NCBI RefSeq assembly: GCF_034262375.1
Contig: NZ_CP139558.1
Coordinates: 5,890,001 to 5,954,000, forward strand
Direction of reading: 5' to 3'
Origin: Mucilaginibacter sabulilitoris
GTDB taxonomy: Bacteria; Bacteroidota; Bacteroidia; Sphingobacteriales; Sphingobacteriaceae
DNA: 64,000 bases
Shown: piece by piece, positions 41,523-50,567 of the stretch
How the letters are laid out: the number at the start of each line of letters is the position of its first letter
Numbering within the stretch: the first letter of the stretch is position 1
Made by a program: the position numbers and the translations under genes
The notes under the pieces: model-generated
Database searches by the model: none
What the model saw: the letters and a program-made list of their open reading frames with translations, nothing else
Told to the model about the DNA's origin: nothing

Positions 41523-44204
41523 ATGAGACAATCCCTGTGTAAGCCCGCGCTTTACATCGTGCTATTATTTAACAGCTTTTTCTTTATTCAAACTGTGTGT
41601 GCTGTCGTACCCGGCAAGGCAACCAGCTTAACCTGCGAACACCTGCTTAACCCCATTGGCATTGACGCTCGGCACCCGCGTTTAGCGTGGCAAATGACCG
41701 ACGAACAACGGGGCGCAGCCCAAACCGCTTACCAGCTTTTTGTAGGCACCGATTCTGCAGCGGTAAGCACAGGCAGGGGCGATAGCTGGTTAACGCCTAA
41801 GGTGGTATCGGCGGCAAACCTGGTGAGTTATAATGGCAAAGCATTGCGGCCTTTTACCAAATACTACTGGCGCGCGCAGCTTTGGGATCAGGCGGGCAAA
41901 AAGCTAAGTTCATCGGCTATTGCCAGTTTTGAAACCGGTATGATGGATATGCGCAACTGGAAAGGCTCATGGATAAGCGATAATAAAGGCATTGCGATAA
42001 ACCCGGCGCCATATTTCCGCCGTACATTTAAAGTGGCAAAGCAAATACGCTCTGCAAGGGCTTACATAGCGGTGGCCGGTTTATATGAAATGTATATAAA
42101 TGGACAAAAAATTGGCAATCATCGCCTCGATCCGATGTATACCCGTTTTGACAGGCGTACCTTATACGTAGCCTATGATGTTACTGCACAATTGAAAAAT
42201 GGCAAAAATGCTATTGGCGTGTTGTTAGGCAACGGCTGGTACAACCACCAGAGTACAGCGGTATGGTTTTTTCACCAGGCTCCGTGGCGGGGCCGCCCAT
42301 CATTTTGCATGGACCTGCGCATTACTTATACCGATGGATCCGAAGAAACTATAACATCAGACACGCAATGGAAAACTTCGCTTAGTCCGGTTGTTTTCAA
42401 TAGCATTTATACAGCCGAACATTATGACGCCCGCCGCGAACAACCTGGATGGAACACCCCCAATTTTATTGATACCGCCTGGAAACATGTTATTAACCGC
42501 TCGGCGCCATCGCAAAATATTGTAGCGCAAAATCTGGCGCCTATTCGTAACGTTGAAGAAATACCAACCAAAAGCATTACTAAAGTTGATAATAACCTGT
42601 GGGTGTTTGACATTGGTCGCAATATTTCGGGCGTAAGCCAGATTACCGTAAAAGGCGATTCTGGAACAGTGATCCGCCTGAAACACGCTGAAAGGCTGAA
42701 CAAAAATGGCCATGTAGATCAATCCAATATCGATTTGCACTATCGCCCTACCGATGATAAAGACCCGTTTCAGACAGATATATTTATCCTGAGTGGCAAA
42801 GGCGAGGAAACCTTTATGCCAAAATTTAACTACAAAGGATTTCAGTATATCGAAGTAAGCAGCAGCAAACCTGTGGAGCTGACCAAGGAAAGTCTGAAAG
42901 CTTATTTTATGCACAGCGATGTAGCACCAATTGGTACGGTCACATCATCAAACAAAACCATTAACCAAATCTGGAGTGCTACCAATAATTCATACCTGAG
43001 CAACCTGTTTGGGTACCCTACCGATTGCCCTCAGCGCGAAAAAAACGGATGGACCGGCGATGCCCATATTGCCAATGAAACTGGTCTTTATAACTTTGAT
43101 GCCATAACTATTTATGAAAAATGGCTGGCCGATCACCGCGACGAGCAGCAGCCCAACGGCGTGCTGCCTTCCATTATCCCAACCGGCGGCTGGGGTTATG
43201 AATGGGGCAATGGGCCCGACTGGACCAGTACCATCGCCATTATTCCATGGAACATTTACCTGTTCTACGGCGATAGTAAGTTATTGGCAGATAGCTACAC
43301 CAATATTGAAAAATACGTAAACCATATTGATGAACTTTACCCGACCGGCTTAACCAGTTGGGGATTGGGCGATTGGGTGCCGGTAAAATCTGTTTCACCG
43401 GTTGAGCTTACTTCTTCGGTTTATTATTATACCGATGCCAGCATATTGGCTAAAGCGGCTAAAATATTGGGCAAACAGGCCGATTTTGTAAAATACTCGG
43501 CCCTCGCCAATAAGATAAAGAATGCCATTAACGCCAAATACCTCAATACCGAAACCGGTGTATATGGCAAAGGCCTACAAACAGAATTGAGTGTACCGCT
43601 TTACTGGGATATAGTGCCTCAAAACCTGAAAAGTAAAGTTGCCGCCAACCTTGCCCAGCGTGTAACTGCTGATAATTATCACCTTGACGTAGGGATACTG
43701 GGAGCAAAAGCCATTTTGGGCGCGCTGAGCAATAATGGGTACCCGGATGTGGCTTATAAAATAGCTTCGCAGGAAACTTATCCGTCATGGGGCTGGTGGA
43801 TGGTGAACGGCGCTACTACCCTGTATGAAAACTGGAAAATAGATGCCAAAAGCGATATATCCCTTAACCACATTATGTTTGGCGAAATAGGCGCCTGGCT
43901 GTACAAAGGCATAGCCGGTATTTACCCCGATCAGGATCATCCGGGTTTTAAAAACGTTATACTGAAGCCGAATTTTGTGGCAGGCCTTAATGAATTTACC
44001 GCTACACATGATGGGCCTTACGGCAAAATCATCTCATCATGGCAACGCAATGCAAATGGTGTTACCTATAAAGTTACCGTGCCGGCCAACTCAATGGCTA
44101 CTATAACCTTTCCGTACGGAAAAGTTTACCAGGCAAATAAACCTTTAACCAACACACAACAGTATAAAGTAGCTGCGGGCAGTTATGTGTTCGATATTAA
44201 ATAA
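41523..44204 (+). CDS. GH78 alpha-L-rhamnosidase, secreted
   Basis: The 893-residue protein has a signal peptide and the usual GH78 order: a fibronectin-like N-domain (CEHLLNPIGIDARHPRLAWQM), a beta-sandwich (SARAYIAVAGLYEMYINGQKIG), a second carbohydrate-binding-like part, the (alpha/alpha)6 catalytic barrel with DCPQREKNGWTGD, and a C-terminal beta domain. D501, E506 and D513 fit the acid residues of known rhamnosidases. It removes terminal alpha-L-rhamnose from glycans. No SusC/SusD pair or regulator is adjacent, so it does not lie in a usual polysaccharide utilisation locus. Confidence 0.92.
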   Translation: MRQSLCKPALYIVLLFNSFFFIQTVCAVVPGKATSLTCEHLLNPIGIDARHPRLAWQMTDEQRGAAQTAYQLFVGTDSAAVSTGRGDSWLTPKVVSAANLVSYNGKALRPFTKYYWRAQLWDQAGKKLSSSAIASFETGMMDMRNWKGSWISDNKGIAINPAPYFRRTFKVAKQIRSARAYIAVAGLYEMYINGQKIGNHRLDPMYTRFDRRTLYVAYDVTAQLKNGKNAIGVLLGNGWYNHQSTAVWFFHQAPWRGRPSFCMDLRITYTDGSEETITSDTQWKTSLSPVVFNSIYTAEHYDARREQPGWNTPNFIDTAWKHVINRSAPSQNIVAQNLAPIRNVEEIPTKSITKVDNNLWVFDIGRNISGVSQITVKGDSGTVIRLKHAERLNKNGHVDQSNIDLHYRPTDDKDPFQTDIFILSGKGEETFMPKFNYKGFQYIEVSSSKPVELTKESLKAYFMHSDVAPIGTVTSSNKTINQIWSATNNSYLSNLFGYPTDCPQREKNGWTGDAHIANETGLYNFDAITIYEKWLADHRDEQQPNGVLPSIIPTGGWGYEWGNGPDWTSTIAIIPWNIYLFYGDSKLLADSYTNIEKYVNHIDELYPTGLTSWGLGDWVPVKSVSPVELTSSVYYYTDASILAKAAKILGKQADFVKYSALANKIKNAINAKYLNTETGVYGKGLQTELSVPLYWDIVPQNLKSKVAANLAQRVTADNYHLDVGILGAKAILGALSNNGYPDVAYKIASQETYPSWGWWMVNGATTLYENWKIDAKSDISLNHIMFGEIGAWLYKGIAGIYPDQDHPGFKNVILKPNFVAGLNEFTATHDGPYGKIISSWQRNANGVTYKVTVPANSMATITFPYGKVYQANKPLTNTQQYKVAAGSYVFDIK

Positions 44205-44346
44205 GCATACTTAAATTGACATAGATATCTCATATTTTACATTCCCTTAATATCAAATGACCTTCTGTTGACAGGCCGGTTAATTAACCGGCCTGTTTTG
44301 TACATATTTTTGTTACATCTAATAATACCTGCTATCAATAATTATC

Positions 44347-44991
44347 ATGTACAAAAGAATAACCTTATTGCTGCTGCTCTTAATAACAACAACTATAATC
44401 CGTGCCGAAGAACCCTGGGCCCTGAGTAGCGATAAAGAAGGTGTTAAGGTTTATACACGTCACGTACCCAATTCAAAAATAAAGGCCATTAAGGTAGAGT
44501 GTCAGTTTAATGCTACATCTGCGCAATTGGTGGCCGTATTATTAGATATTAAAGGAAGTATTGATTGGGTTTATCATACCAAATCTGTCAGCCTCATCAA
44601 ACAAGTATCGCCATCAGAACTATATTATTATTCAGAGGTGAATATACCCTGGCCCATACATAACCGCGATTTTATAGCTCATATAAAAGTTACGCAAGAC
44701 CCGGTTACCAAAGTAGTAACTGTTGATGCCCCCTGCATCCCGGATATGGTACCCGTAAAAGACGGTATAGTACGCATAGAGCATTCCGTAGGTAAATGGA
44801 TAATTACCCCGGTAGATAGCAATCATGTAAAAATTGAATATACCCTGCATCTGGATGCAGGCGGTAGCGTACCCGCATGGTTGTTAAATATGTTCATTAC
44901 CCAGGGCCCAACAGAAAGCTTTAAAAAGCTAAAGGTACAACTACAAAAATCCACTTATAAAAACGTTAAGCTGGCTTATATTGCTGAATGA
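44347..44991 (+). CDS. START-domain lipid-binding-like secreted protein
   Basis: The 214-residue protein has a signal peptide ending near IIRAEE and a START-like domain after it: EGVKVYTRHVPNSKIKAIKVECQF, DWVYHTKSVSLIKQVSPSELYYYSEVNIPWPIHNRDFI, and KWIITPVDSNHVKIEYTLHLDAGGSVPAWLLNMFITQGP. START domains hold lipids or sterols in a cavity. Periplasmic placement suggests lipid carriage or lipid sensing, but no direct evidence. Single gene. Confidence 0.85.
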   Translation: MYKRITLLLLLLITTTIIRAEEPWALSSDKEGVKVYTRHVPNSKIKAIKVECQFNATSAQLVAVLLDIKGSIDWVYHTKSVSLIKQVSPSELYYYSEVNIPWPIHNRDFIAHIKVTQDPVTKVVTVDAPCIPDMVPVKDGIVRIEHSVGKWIITPVDSNHVKIEYTLHLDAGGSVPAWLLNMFITQGPTESFKKLKVQLQKSTYKNVKLAYIAE

Positions 44992-45090
44992 TAAATCTTC
45001 ATCCTTTACGCTAAATACCATTAATCTTTTGCAAAAAAAGCTGATAACAGTTGTTACCAATAACCGTAATTTCGTTACTTAGCGTGCAAC

Positions 45091-45204
45091 TGTAAAACTC
45101 ACATTTATTCAGGAAGTACACCCCTAAATCGATGATTTTATAATCACGGTAAAAGGAAATTTTATGTAAACAAATACTTAAAGATACCTGAGGACAGTTT
45201 TACA
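45091..45204. promoter_or_regulatory. Widely spaced inverted repeat before lutA
   Basis: In the 262-bp gap before lutA, TGTAAAACT (45091-45099) is complementary to AGTTTTACA (45196-45204). It may be chance or a looping operator pair. Nothing else was seen in the gap. Confidence 0.2.
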
Positions 45205-45253
45205 ATTTATAACCGCTAATATTGCTTTAACCAATTAAAGTAAACAAATAAAA

Positions 45254-45997
45254 ATGAAGGTAGCTTTATTTGTACCCTGCTACGTTGACCAGTTTTACCC
45301 CAAAGCGGCCATTGCCACACTGGAATTGCTTGAAAAACTTGGCGTTGAGGTGCACTATCCTAAAAATCAAACCTGTTGCGGGCAGCCTATGGCCAACTCC
45401 GGCTATGAGCACCTTACTACAGGCTGCAATAATTTATTTATAGATAACTTTATCGGGTACGATTATATCGTGTGCCCGTCGGGCAGTTGTACCCTTCATA
45501 TTAAAGAACATTTGCACTCGCCAGAACAGGAAGAAAAAGCTGTTGATATCAGGAAAAGGGTGTATGAACTTACCGAATTTTTGGTTGATGTGTTAAAGGT
45601 TGATAACCTGAAAGCGCGTTTCCCTTATAAAGTGGGTTTACACAATAGTTGCCATGGTCTGCGCGGCCTGCGTATATCGCAAATGAGCGAGCTGGTTGCT
45701 CCTGCTTTCAGTAAGCCCGCCCAATTGTTAGATATGGTGGAGGGCCTTGAACTGGTACCTTTAAGCCGTAATGATGATTGCTGTGGTTTTGGAGGCACAT
45801 TTTGTGTTGTGGAAGAAGCTGTATCCTCAAAAATGGGCATAGACCGTGTAGACGACCATATTGAGCATGGCGCACAATATATAACCTCGGCCGATCTCTC
45901 CTGCCTCATGCACCTGGAAGGGATTTTACGCAGGCAAAAAAGCGATGTTAAGGTAATTCATGTTGCCGAAATTTTAAACCATTACAGCAATGAGTAA
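45254..45997 (+). CDS. lutA: L-lactate utilisation protein A, (Fe-S) oxidoreductase
   Basis: The 247-residue protein has two CCG domains, QTCCGQPMANSG and DDCCGFGGTFC, that bind Fe-S or heterodisulfide-type cofactors. It is like B. subtilis LutA and E. coli YkgE. Together with LutB and LutC it forms the LutABC enzyme that oxidises L-lactate to pyruvate with electrons passed to quinone. It is first of three genes; lutB overlaps its end by 8 bp. Confidence 0.9.
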   Translation: MKVALFVPCYVDQFYPKAAIATLELLEKLGVEVHYPKNQTCCGQPMANSGYEHLTTGCNNLFIDNFIGYDYIVCPSGSCTLHIKEHLHSPEQEEKAVDIRKRVYELTEFLVDVLKVDNLKARFPYKVGLHNSCHGLRGLRISQMSELVAPAFSKPAQLLDMVEGLELVPLSRNDDCCGFGGTFCVVEEAVSSKMGIDRVDDHIEHGAQYITSADLSCLMHLEGILRRQKSDVKVIHVAEILNHYSNE

Positions 45998-47375
45998 CGT
46001 TACCGGAAAAAGCCACCCAGAATTAGCGGCCGACTTTAATAAAGATGAGCCACGGGTTGACTGGCACGATGAAACCCTGTGGTGGGTACGGGCAAAACGC
46101 GATATTGCCGCTCATAAATTACCCGAATGGGAACTGCTGCGAGAAACCGCCTCACAAATTAAGCATAACGTACTATCAAACCTGTATACCTATTTGCAAC
46201 AATTTGAAGCCAATGCCCAAAAAAACGGTGTAGTTGTGCACTGGGCTGCGGATGCTGCCGAACACAATCAGATTGTTCACAAACTGCTCAGCGATAAGGG
46301 CATCAACCGCATGGTTAAAAGTAAATCCATGCTTACCGAGGAATGCCACCTGAACGAATATTTGAAAGAGCACGGCATAGATGTGATTGACTCAGATCTG
46401 GGCGAACGCATTGTACAACTGGCCGGCGAACCGCCAAGTCACATCGTACTGCCCTGCATCCACAAAAAGAAAGAAGAGATAGGCGATATTTTCCACGAGC
46501 ATTTAGGATCAGCCAAAGGTGAATCGGATCCTAAGATACTGACCGAAACTGCACGTCAGCACCTGCGCGAGGTGTTTTTAACCCGTCGGGCAGCGCTTAC
46601 AGGAGTAAACTTCGCGGTTGCCGAAACCGGTGAATTTGTGATATGTACCAATGAAGGTAATGCCGACATGGGCGCCCATCTGGCCGAGATCCACATAGCA
46701 TCTATGGGCTTTGAAAAGATTATCCCCGAAAGAAAACACCTGGGTGTATTTTTAAGGCTGTTAACCCGCAGCGCAACCGGACAACCAATCACTACCTACT
46801 CCAGCCATTTTAAAAAACCGCAGGAAGGCCGCGAAATTCATATTGTAATAGTTGATAACGGTCGCAGCATACAACTGGGTCGTGAGGATTTCCGCAACTC
46901 ATTAAAATGTATTCGTTGCGGAGCATGCATGAATACCTGTCCGGTTTACCGTAAAAGCGGTGGGCACAGTTACCATACCGCTATTGCAGGACCAATTGGT
47001 TCTATACTGGCGCCCAACTTGGATATGAAAAAATATGCCGACCTGCCATTTGCGTCAACACTTTGCGGGTCGTGCAGTAACGTTTGCCCGGTAAAGATCA
47101 ATATTCATGAACAGCTGTATGCCTGGCGCCAGGTAATTGTAAAAGAAGGTTATAGCCCTGCATCAAAAACAGCAGCCATGAAGGCTATGGCTTTCACCCT
47201 ATCGTCGCCTGTATTATACAGGTCGGCCGGAAAAATGGGTCGCGTCGTATTTAAATATGCACCCTTCGCGGTTAACAACAAACTAAATCCCTGGTACAAG
47301 CATCGCGAGATGCCTAAAGCACCTGAACAATCATTTGGCGAGTGGTACAGCAAAAGAAAGGAAGGACAAAACTAA
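45990..47375 (+). CDS. lutB: L-lactate utilisation protein B, iron-sulfur protein
   Basis: The 461-residue protein carries an N-terminal LUD domain and two 4Fe-4S motifs, IRCGACMNTCPVYR and LCGSCSNVCPVKI. This is the LutB/YkgF layout. It is the electron-carrying subunit of lactate oxidation, in the cytoplasm or near the membrane. It overlaps lutA by 8 bp and its TAA shares a base with the lutC ATG (TAATG), so the three are tightly coupled. Confidence 0.93.
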   Translation: MSNVTGKSHPELAADFNKDEPRVDWHDETLWWVRAKRDIAAHKLPEWELLRETASQIKHNVLSNLYTYLQQFEANAQKNGVVVHWAADAAEHNQIVHKLLSDKGINRMVKSKSMLTEECHLNEYLKEHGIDVIDSDLGERIVQLAGEPPSHIVLPCIHKKKEEIGDIFHEHLGSAKGESDPKILTETARQHLREVFLTRRAALTGVNFAVAETGEFVICTNEGNADMGAHLAEIHIASMGFEKIIPERKHLGVFLRLLTRSATGQPITTYSSHFKKPQEGREIHIVIVDNGRSIQLGREDFRNSLKCIRCGACMNTCPVYRKSGGHSYHTAIAGPIGSILAPNLDMKKYADLPFASTLCGSCSNVCPVKINIHEQLYAWRQVIVKEGYSPASKTAAMKAMAFTLSSPVLYRSAGKMGRVVFKYAPFAVNNKLNPWYKHREMPKAPEQSFGEWYSKRKEGQN

Positions 47376-47968
47376 TGAGCAGGGAAAAAATACTGGCAGC
47401 TATTAAAGCTAATCAGCCTGAAAAAACTGATCTGCCCGATCTTGATATCTTAAACGCTTTAACAGCAACTGAAGGTTCTCTGGTACAGCAATATACTACT
47501 ATTGCCAGCGCCGGGGGGAGTTTTGTTTACGAAGTGGCAGATTTTGAAGCTATAAAAAGCATACTGCAAAAAGAGTTTAAACCAGGGGTAAAAATAATAT
47601 CGGGCATAAAAGAGCTTAAGGATTATACCTTTGCTGAAGATGTAGCCCATGAATTGGCGCACAGTTTTGCCGATGTGGAGCTGGCCATCCTGCCATCCTA
47701 CCTTGGTGTAGCAGAAAATGGCGCGCTCTGGCTAACTGAAACTCAAATGAACGTGCGGGTATTACCGTTTATAAGCCAGCACCTTGCTGTAGTAATTAAC
47801 AGGAACGATCTGATGCCTACTATGGCCCAGGCCTACGATAAAATTGGTAATGCCGATTATGGTTATGGCGCATTTATATCCGGACCATCAAAAACCGCGG
47901 ATATTGAGCAGTCTTTAGTGATTGGCGCCCACGGACCAAGGAGTTTATCGGTTTTTATATTAACATAG
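47375..47968 (+). CDS. lutC: L-lactate utilisation protein C (LUD domain)
   Basis: ATG 47375 gives 197 residues; a start 33 bp earlier would lie inside lutB. The LUD domain runs over the whole length, with GVAENGALWLTETQMNVRVLPFISQHLAVVI and the C-terminal ISGPSKTADIEQSLVIGAHGPRSL, which is the family end. It completes the lactate-oxidising complex. A terminator follows at 47999. Confidence 0.9.
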   Translation: MSREKILAAIKANQPEKTDLPDLDILNALTATEGSLVQQYTTIASAGGSFVYEVADFEAIKSILQKEFKPGVKIISGIKELKDYTFAEDVAHELAHSFADVELAILPSYLGVAENGALWLTETQMNVRVLPFISQHLAVVINRNDLMPTMAQAYDKIGNADYGYGAFISGPSKTADIEQSLVIGAHGPRSLSVFILT

Positions 47969-47998
47969 CCCCTTTTTAACAAATATATATTTTGGCTT

Positions 47999-48029
47999 AG
48001 CCCGTTGTTTTGCAACAGCGGGCTTTCTT
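47999..48029 (+). terminator. Terminator of the lut operon
   Basis: AGCCCGTTGTT (47999-48009) pairs with AACAGCGGGCT (48014-48024), one T-G wobble, then TTCTTATT. Confidence 0.75.
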
Positions 48030-48106
48030 ATTATTTGATCTATTCAACTGATAATAAGTATATTTAGCAATGATGACACAAAGATGAATATTACCTATTG
48101 CAAAAA

Positions 48107-48128
48107 TATACCGATTGGTATAATTTTG
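48107..48128 (+). promoter_or_regulatory. TetR-type operator 1 overlapping the SDR promoter
   Basis: TATACCGATTGGTATA (48107-48122, one mismatch from a perfect palindrome) shares its last two bases with TAATTTTG (48121-48128), an exact -7 box. A regulator bound here would block the promoter of the SDR gene at 48162. Confidence 0.75.
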
Positions 48129-48161
48129 CTTTATCAAAACACAACATCAAAATCAAATAAA

Positions 48162-48902
48162 ATGAAAACTTCAAAAAATACAGTACTTATCACTGGCGGA
48201 AGTGCTGGCATAGGTTTTGAAATAGCCAAACAATTATCAGCCAAAGACAATCATGTGATCATTGTTGGTCGTAACCAGGAACGCCTACAAAAAGCCGCAG
48301 CACAATTAGAGCATGTAACCGCCATTAATGCCGACATAGCGGATGCCGCTGATGTGGATACGCTGGTTGCCAAACTAAAAAGTGACTTCCCGAACCTGAA
48401 TGTGGTAATCAATAATGCAGGTTATGCCACACTTAACAGCATTGTAAATGACGAGGATATTTTTGAAAAAGCCGGTGCCGAAATGCACACCAATTACCTA
48501 TCGATTGTAAGACTTAATCAAAAACTGCTGCCCATATTGCAAAAACAAGATGAGGCCGCTATAGTTAACGTATCATCAATTGTTGCTTTTGTACCCGGCA
48601 AGTTAACAGCAACCTACTCCGCCACCAAAGCCGCGCTGCACTCTTACACCCAGGCATTAAGGGTAGCATTAGCCGACACTCAGGTGAAAGTTTTTGAACT
48701 GATGCCTCCGTTGGTTGACACCGAATTTTCGGCAGAAATAGGCGGCCATAAAGGTATCCCGGCATCGCAAGTTGCTGATGAGTTTTTAGCCGGACTGGAA
48801 ACCGACAACTACGAGATCAGGGTAGCAAATACTGAACAACTTTACCAACTGTTCCTGTCTTCGCCAGCCGAAGCTTTAAAAGTAATGAATGAGCCAAGAT
48901 AA
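48162..48902 (+). CDS. Short-chain dehydrogenase (DltE-like), TetR-controlled
   Basis: The start at 48162 (MKTSKNTVLITGG) is chosen because the in-frame stretch to 48084 covers the operator and promoter. The 246-residue classical SDR has TGGSAGIGFE, NNAGYAT, the catalytic Ser in VNVSSIVAF and Tyr/Lys in YSATKAAL. It resembles DltE-type oxidoreductases. It is first of three genes that share the TACC...GGTA operator and is ended by a palindrome which also serves the exporter. Substrate unknown; detoxification of a reactive compound would suit the exporter next door. Confidence 0.88.
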   Translation: MKTSKNTVLITGGSAGIGFEIAKQLSAKDNHVIIVGRNQERLQKAAAQLEHVTAINADIADAADVDTLVAKLKSDFPNLNVVINNAGYATLNSIVNDEDIFEKAGAEMHTNYLSIVRLNQKLLPILQKQDEAAIVNVSSIVAFVPGKLTATYSATKAALHSYTQALRVALADTQVKVFELMPPLVDTEFSAEIGGHKGIPASQVADEFLAGLETDNYEIRVANTEQLYQLFLSSPAEALKVMNEPR

Positions 48903-48920
48903 TTGGCTCAAAAAAAATTT

Positions 48921-48954
48921 AGCATAAAATATACCAATTGGTATATTTTATGCT
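48921..48954. promoter_or_regulatory. TetR-type operator 2 inside a perfect 34-bp palindrome, also terminator-like
   Basis: The centre ATACCAATTGGTAT is the same site as in the other two operators, in its perfect form. Symmetry reaches out ten more bases on each side (arms begin AGCATAAAAT), and TTTT follows. It is 18 bp after the SDR stop and 18 bp before the exporter ATG, so it can end the SDR message as a hairpin and repress the exporter as a binding site. A near -7 box (TATATTTT) lies in its right arm. Confidence 0.7.
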
Positions 48955-48972
48955 TTTAACTATCCCCTAAAA

Positions 48973-50514
48973 ATGAAAAAAAGCATTCTTATAATTACCG
49001 TTATAGCAGCTGCAATGATGGAGCTGATTGACACCTCTATAGTCAACGTGGCACTGTCGCACATGAGTGGCAATCTCGGGGCCACACTTGAAGATACCTC
49101 CTGGGTAATAACAGCGTACGCCATTGCCAACATCATAATAATTCCGATGACCAGTTTTTTAACAAACAAGCTGGGGCGCAGAAATTATTATATCGGCTCC
49201 ATCATCGCTTTTACTTTCTTTTCGGCCATGTGTGGTTTATCATCTAACATATGGACGCTGGTGGCTTTCCGTTTTTTACAGGGCATGGGTGGCGGAGCAT
49301 TGTTATCAGTATCACAGGCCATCGTATTTGAAGTATACGGAAAGGAAAAACAAGGCATTGCAGCCGCGCTTTTTGGTATAGGCGTATTTTTGGGTCCAAC
49401 CATTGGTCCTACCCTTGGCGGCTTTATAACCGAAAATTACTCATGGCCATGGATATTTTATATAAATATCCCTATAGGTATAGCGGTAACCGTGTCAAGC
49501 CTATTACTCATAACAGAACCCGCCATAAAAACTAAAGTCCAATCGGTTGACTGGTGGGGTATATTGTTGCTTAGCGTAGGTGTTGGCTCGCTGCAAACCG
49601 TACTTGAACGCGGCGAAACAGATGATTGGTTTGCGGCTAATTATATTATCGTTTTAACTGTATTAGCGATACTGAGTATCATCCTGTTTATCTGGTGGGA
49701 ATTAAAAACCCCTCATCCGGTAATTGATCTCCGTGTGTTAACAAGCAAAACATTAAGTATTGCAGCCATATTAACATTTATAACCGGATTTGGCCTGTTT
49801 ACTTCGGTTTTCCTTACACCGGTAGTAGCACAGCGGGTATTGAATTTCCCGCCTACCATTACAGGTTTAATGCTGTTGCCTGGCGCTATACTGGCCATAT
49901 TCGGATTAATGTTCTCAGCTTCGTTGTTAAAGAAAGGTGTATCGCCGTTAATAATCATAACGGTGGGTTTTGTACTGTTTATCATATTTAACTGGCAAAT
50001 GTCGCGTATGAATTTAAACTCCGGTCCGGCCGATATAGCCACTTCATTGATATACAGGGCGTTGGGCCTGGCACTTTTAACAGTTCCGCTAACAGCTCTT
50101 GCAGTTTCGGAACTGGAGGCTAAGGACGTTCCGCAAGGCGCTGCATTAAATAATATGATGCGCCAATTGGGTGGCTCCTTTGGTATTGCCATTATCAATA
50201 CCTACGTGGCTAACCGCTTCGGCCTGCACCGCAGCGATCTGCTTGCAAATGTTAACATTTACAATGCCTATTTCACCGAACGGATAAATAAATTAACCCA
50301 GTATTTTTTAGGCAGAGGCAACTCAATTTTTGATGCCCAGAAAAAAGCGATAGCGGTGATTAATAGTGGGGTCGACAGGCAATCATTCTTACTAAGTTAT
50401 TTGGATGCCTACCTGTTTACAGGTTTATTATTCTTAGTAGCTATGCCCCTTTTATTACTGGTGATAAAACGTAAAAAACAATCTCGGCCAGTGGTATTGG
50501 TTTCGGACCATTAA
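48973..50514 (+). CDS. DHA2-family (EmrB/QacA) drug exporter
   Basis: The 513-residue major-facilitator protein has 14 predicted helices. Helix 1 holds the DHA2 motif MMELIDTSIVNVAL, then DTSWVITAYAIANIIIIP, the motif A loop NKLGRRNYY, and motif C GIGVFLGPTIGPTLGG in helix 5. The family exports drugs, dyes or toxic metabolites with protons. The gene is under TetR operator 2 and next to the tetR gene, so it is a likely inducible efflux system. There is no EmrA-like adaptor beside it. Confidence 0.93.
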   Translation: MKKSILIITVIAAAMMELIDTSIVNVALSHMSGNLGATLEDTSWVITAYAIANIIIIPMTSFLTNKLGRRNYYIGSIIAFTFFSAMCGLSSNIWTLVAFRFLQGMGGGALLSVSQAIVFEVYGKEKQGIAAALFGIGVFLGPTIGPTLGGFITENYSWPWIFYINIPIGIAVTVSSLLLITEPAIKTKVQSVDWWGILLLSVGVGSLQTVLERGETDDWFAANYIIVLTVLAILSIILFIWWELKTPHPVIDLRVLTSKTLSIAAILTFITGFGLFTSVFLTPVVAQRVLNFPPTITGLMLLPGAILAIFGLMFSASLLKKGVSPLIIITVGFVLFIIFNWQMSRMNLNSGPADIATSLIYRALGLALLTVPLTALAVSELEAKDVPQGAALNNMMRQLGGSFGIAIINTYVANRFGLHRSDLLANVNIYNAYFTERINKLTQYFLGRGNSIFDAQKKAIAVINSGVDRQSFLLSYLDAYLFTGLLFLVAMPLLLLVIKRKKQSRPVVLVSDH

Positions 50515-50545
50515 ACGCTATAAATAACATATTATAATATTAAAA

Positions 50546-50563
50546 TACCAGTTGGTACATTTG
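50546..50563 (+). promoter_or_regulatory. TetR-type operator 3 overlapping the tetR promoter
   Basis: TACCAGTTGGTA (50546-50557) shares its last two bases with TACATTTG (50556-50563), an exact -7 box, in the same geometry as operator 1. The ATG at 50568 is only four bases on, so the message may be leaderless. Indicates autorepression. Confidence 0.75.
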
Positions 50564-50567
50564 TATT

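Noticed and set aside
41523..44204. GH78 gene as part of a polysaccharide utilisation locus
   Set aside because: No SusC/SusD pair, sulfatase, further glycosidase or hybrid regulator next to it.
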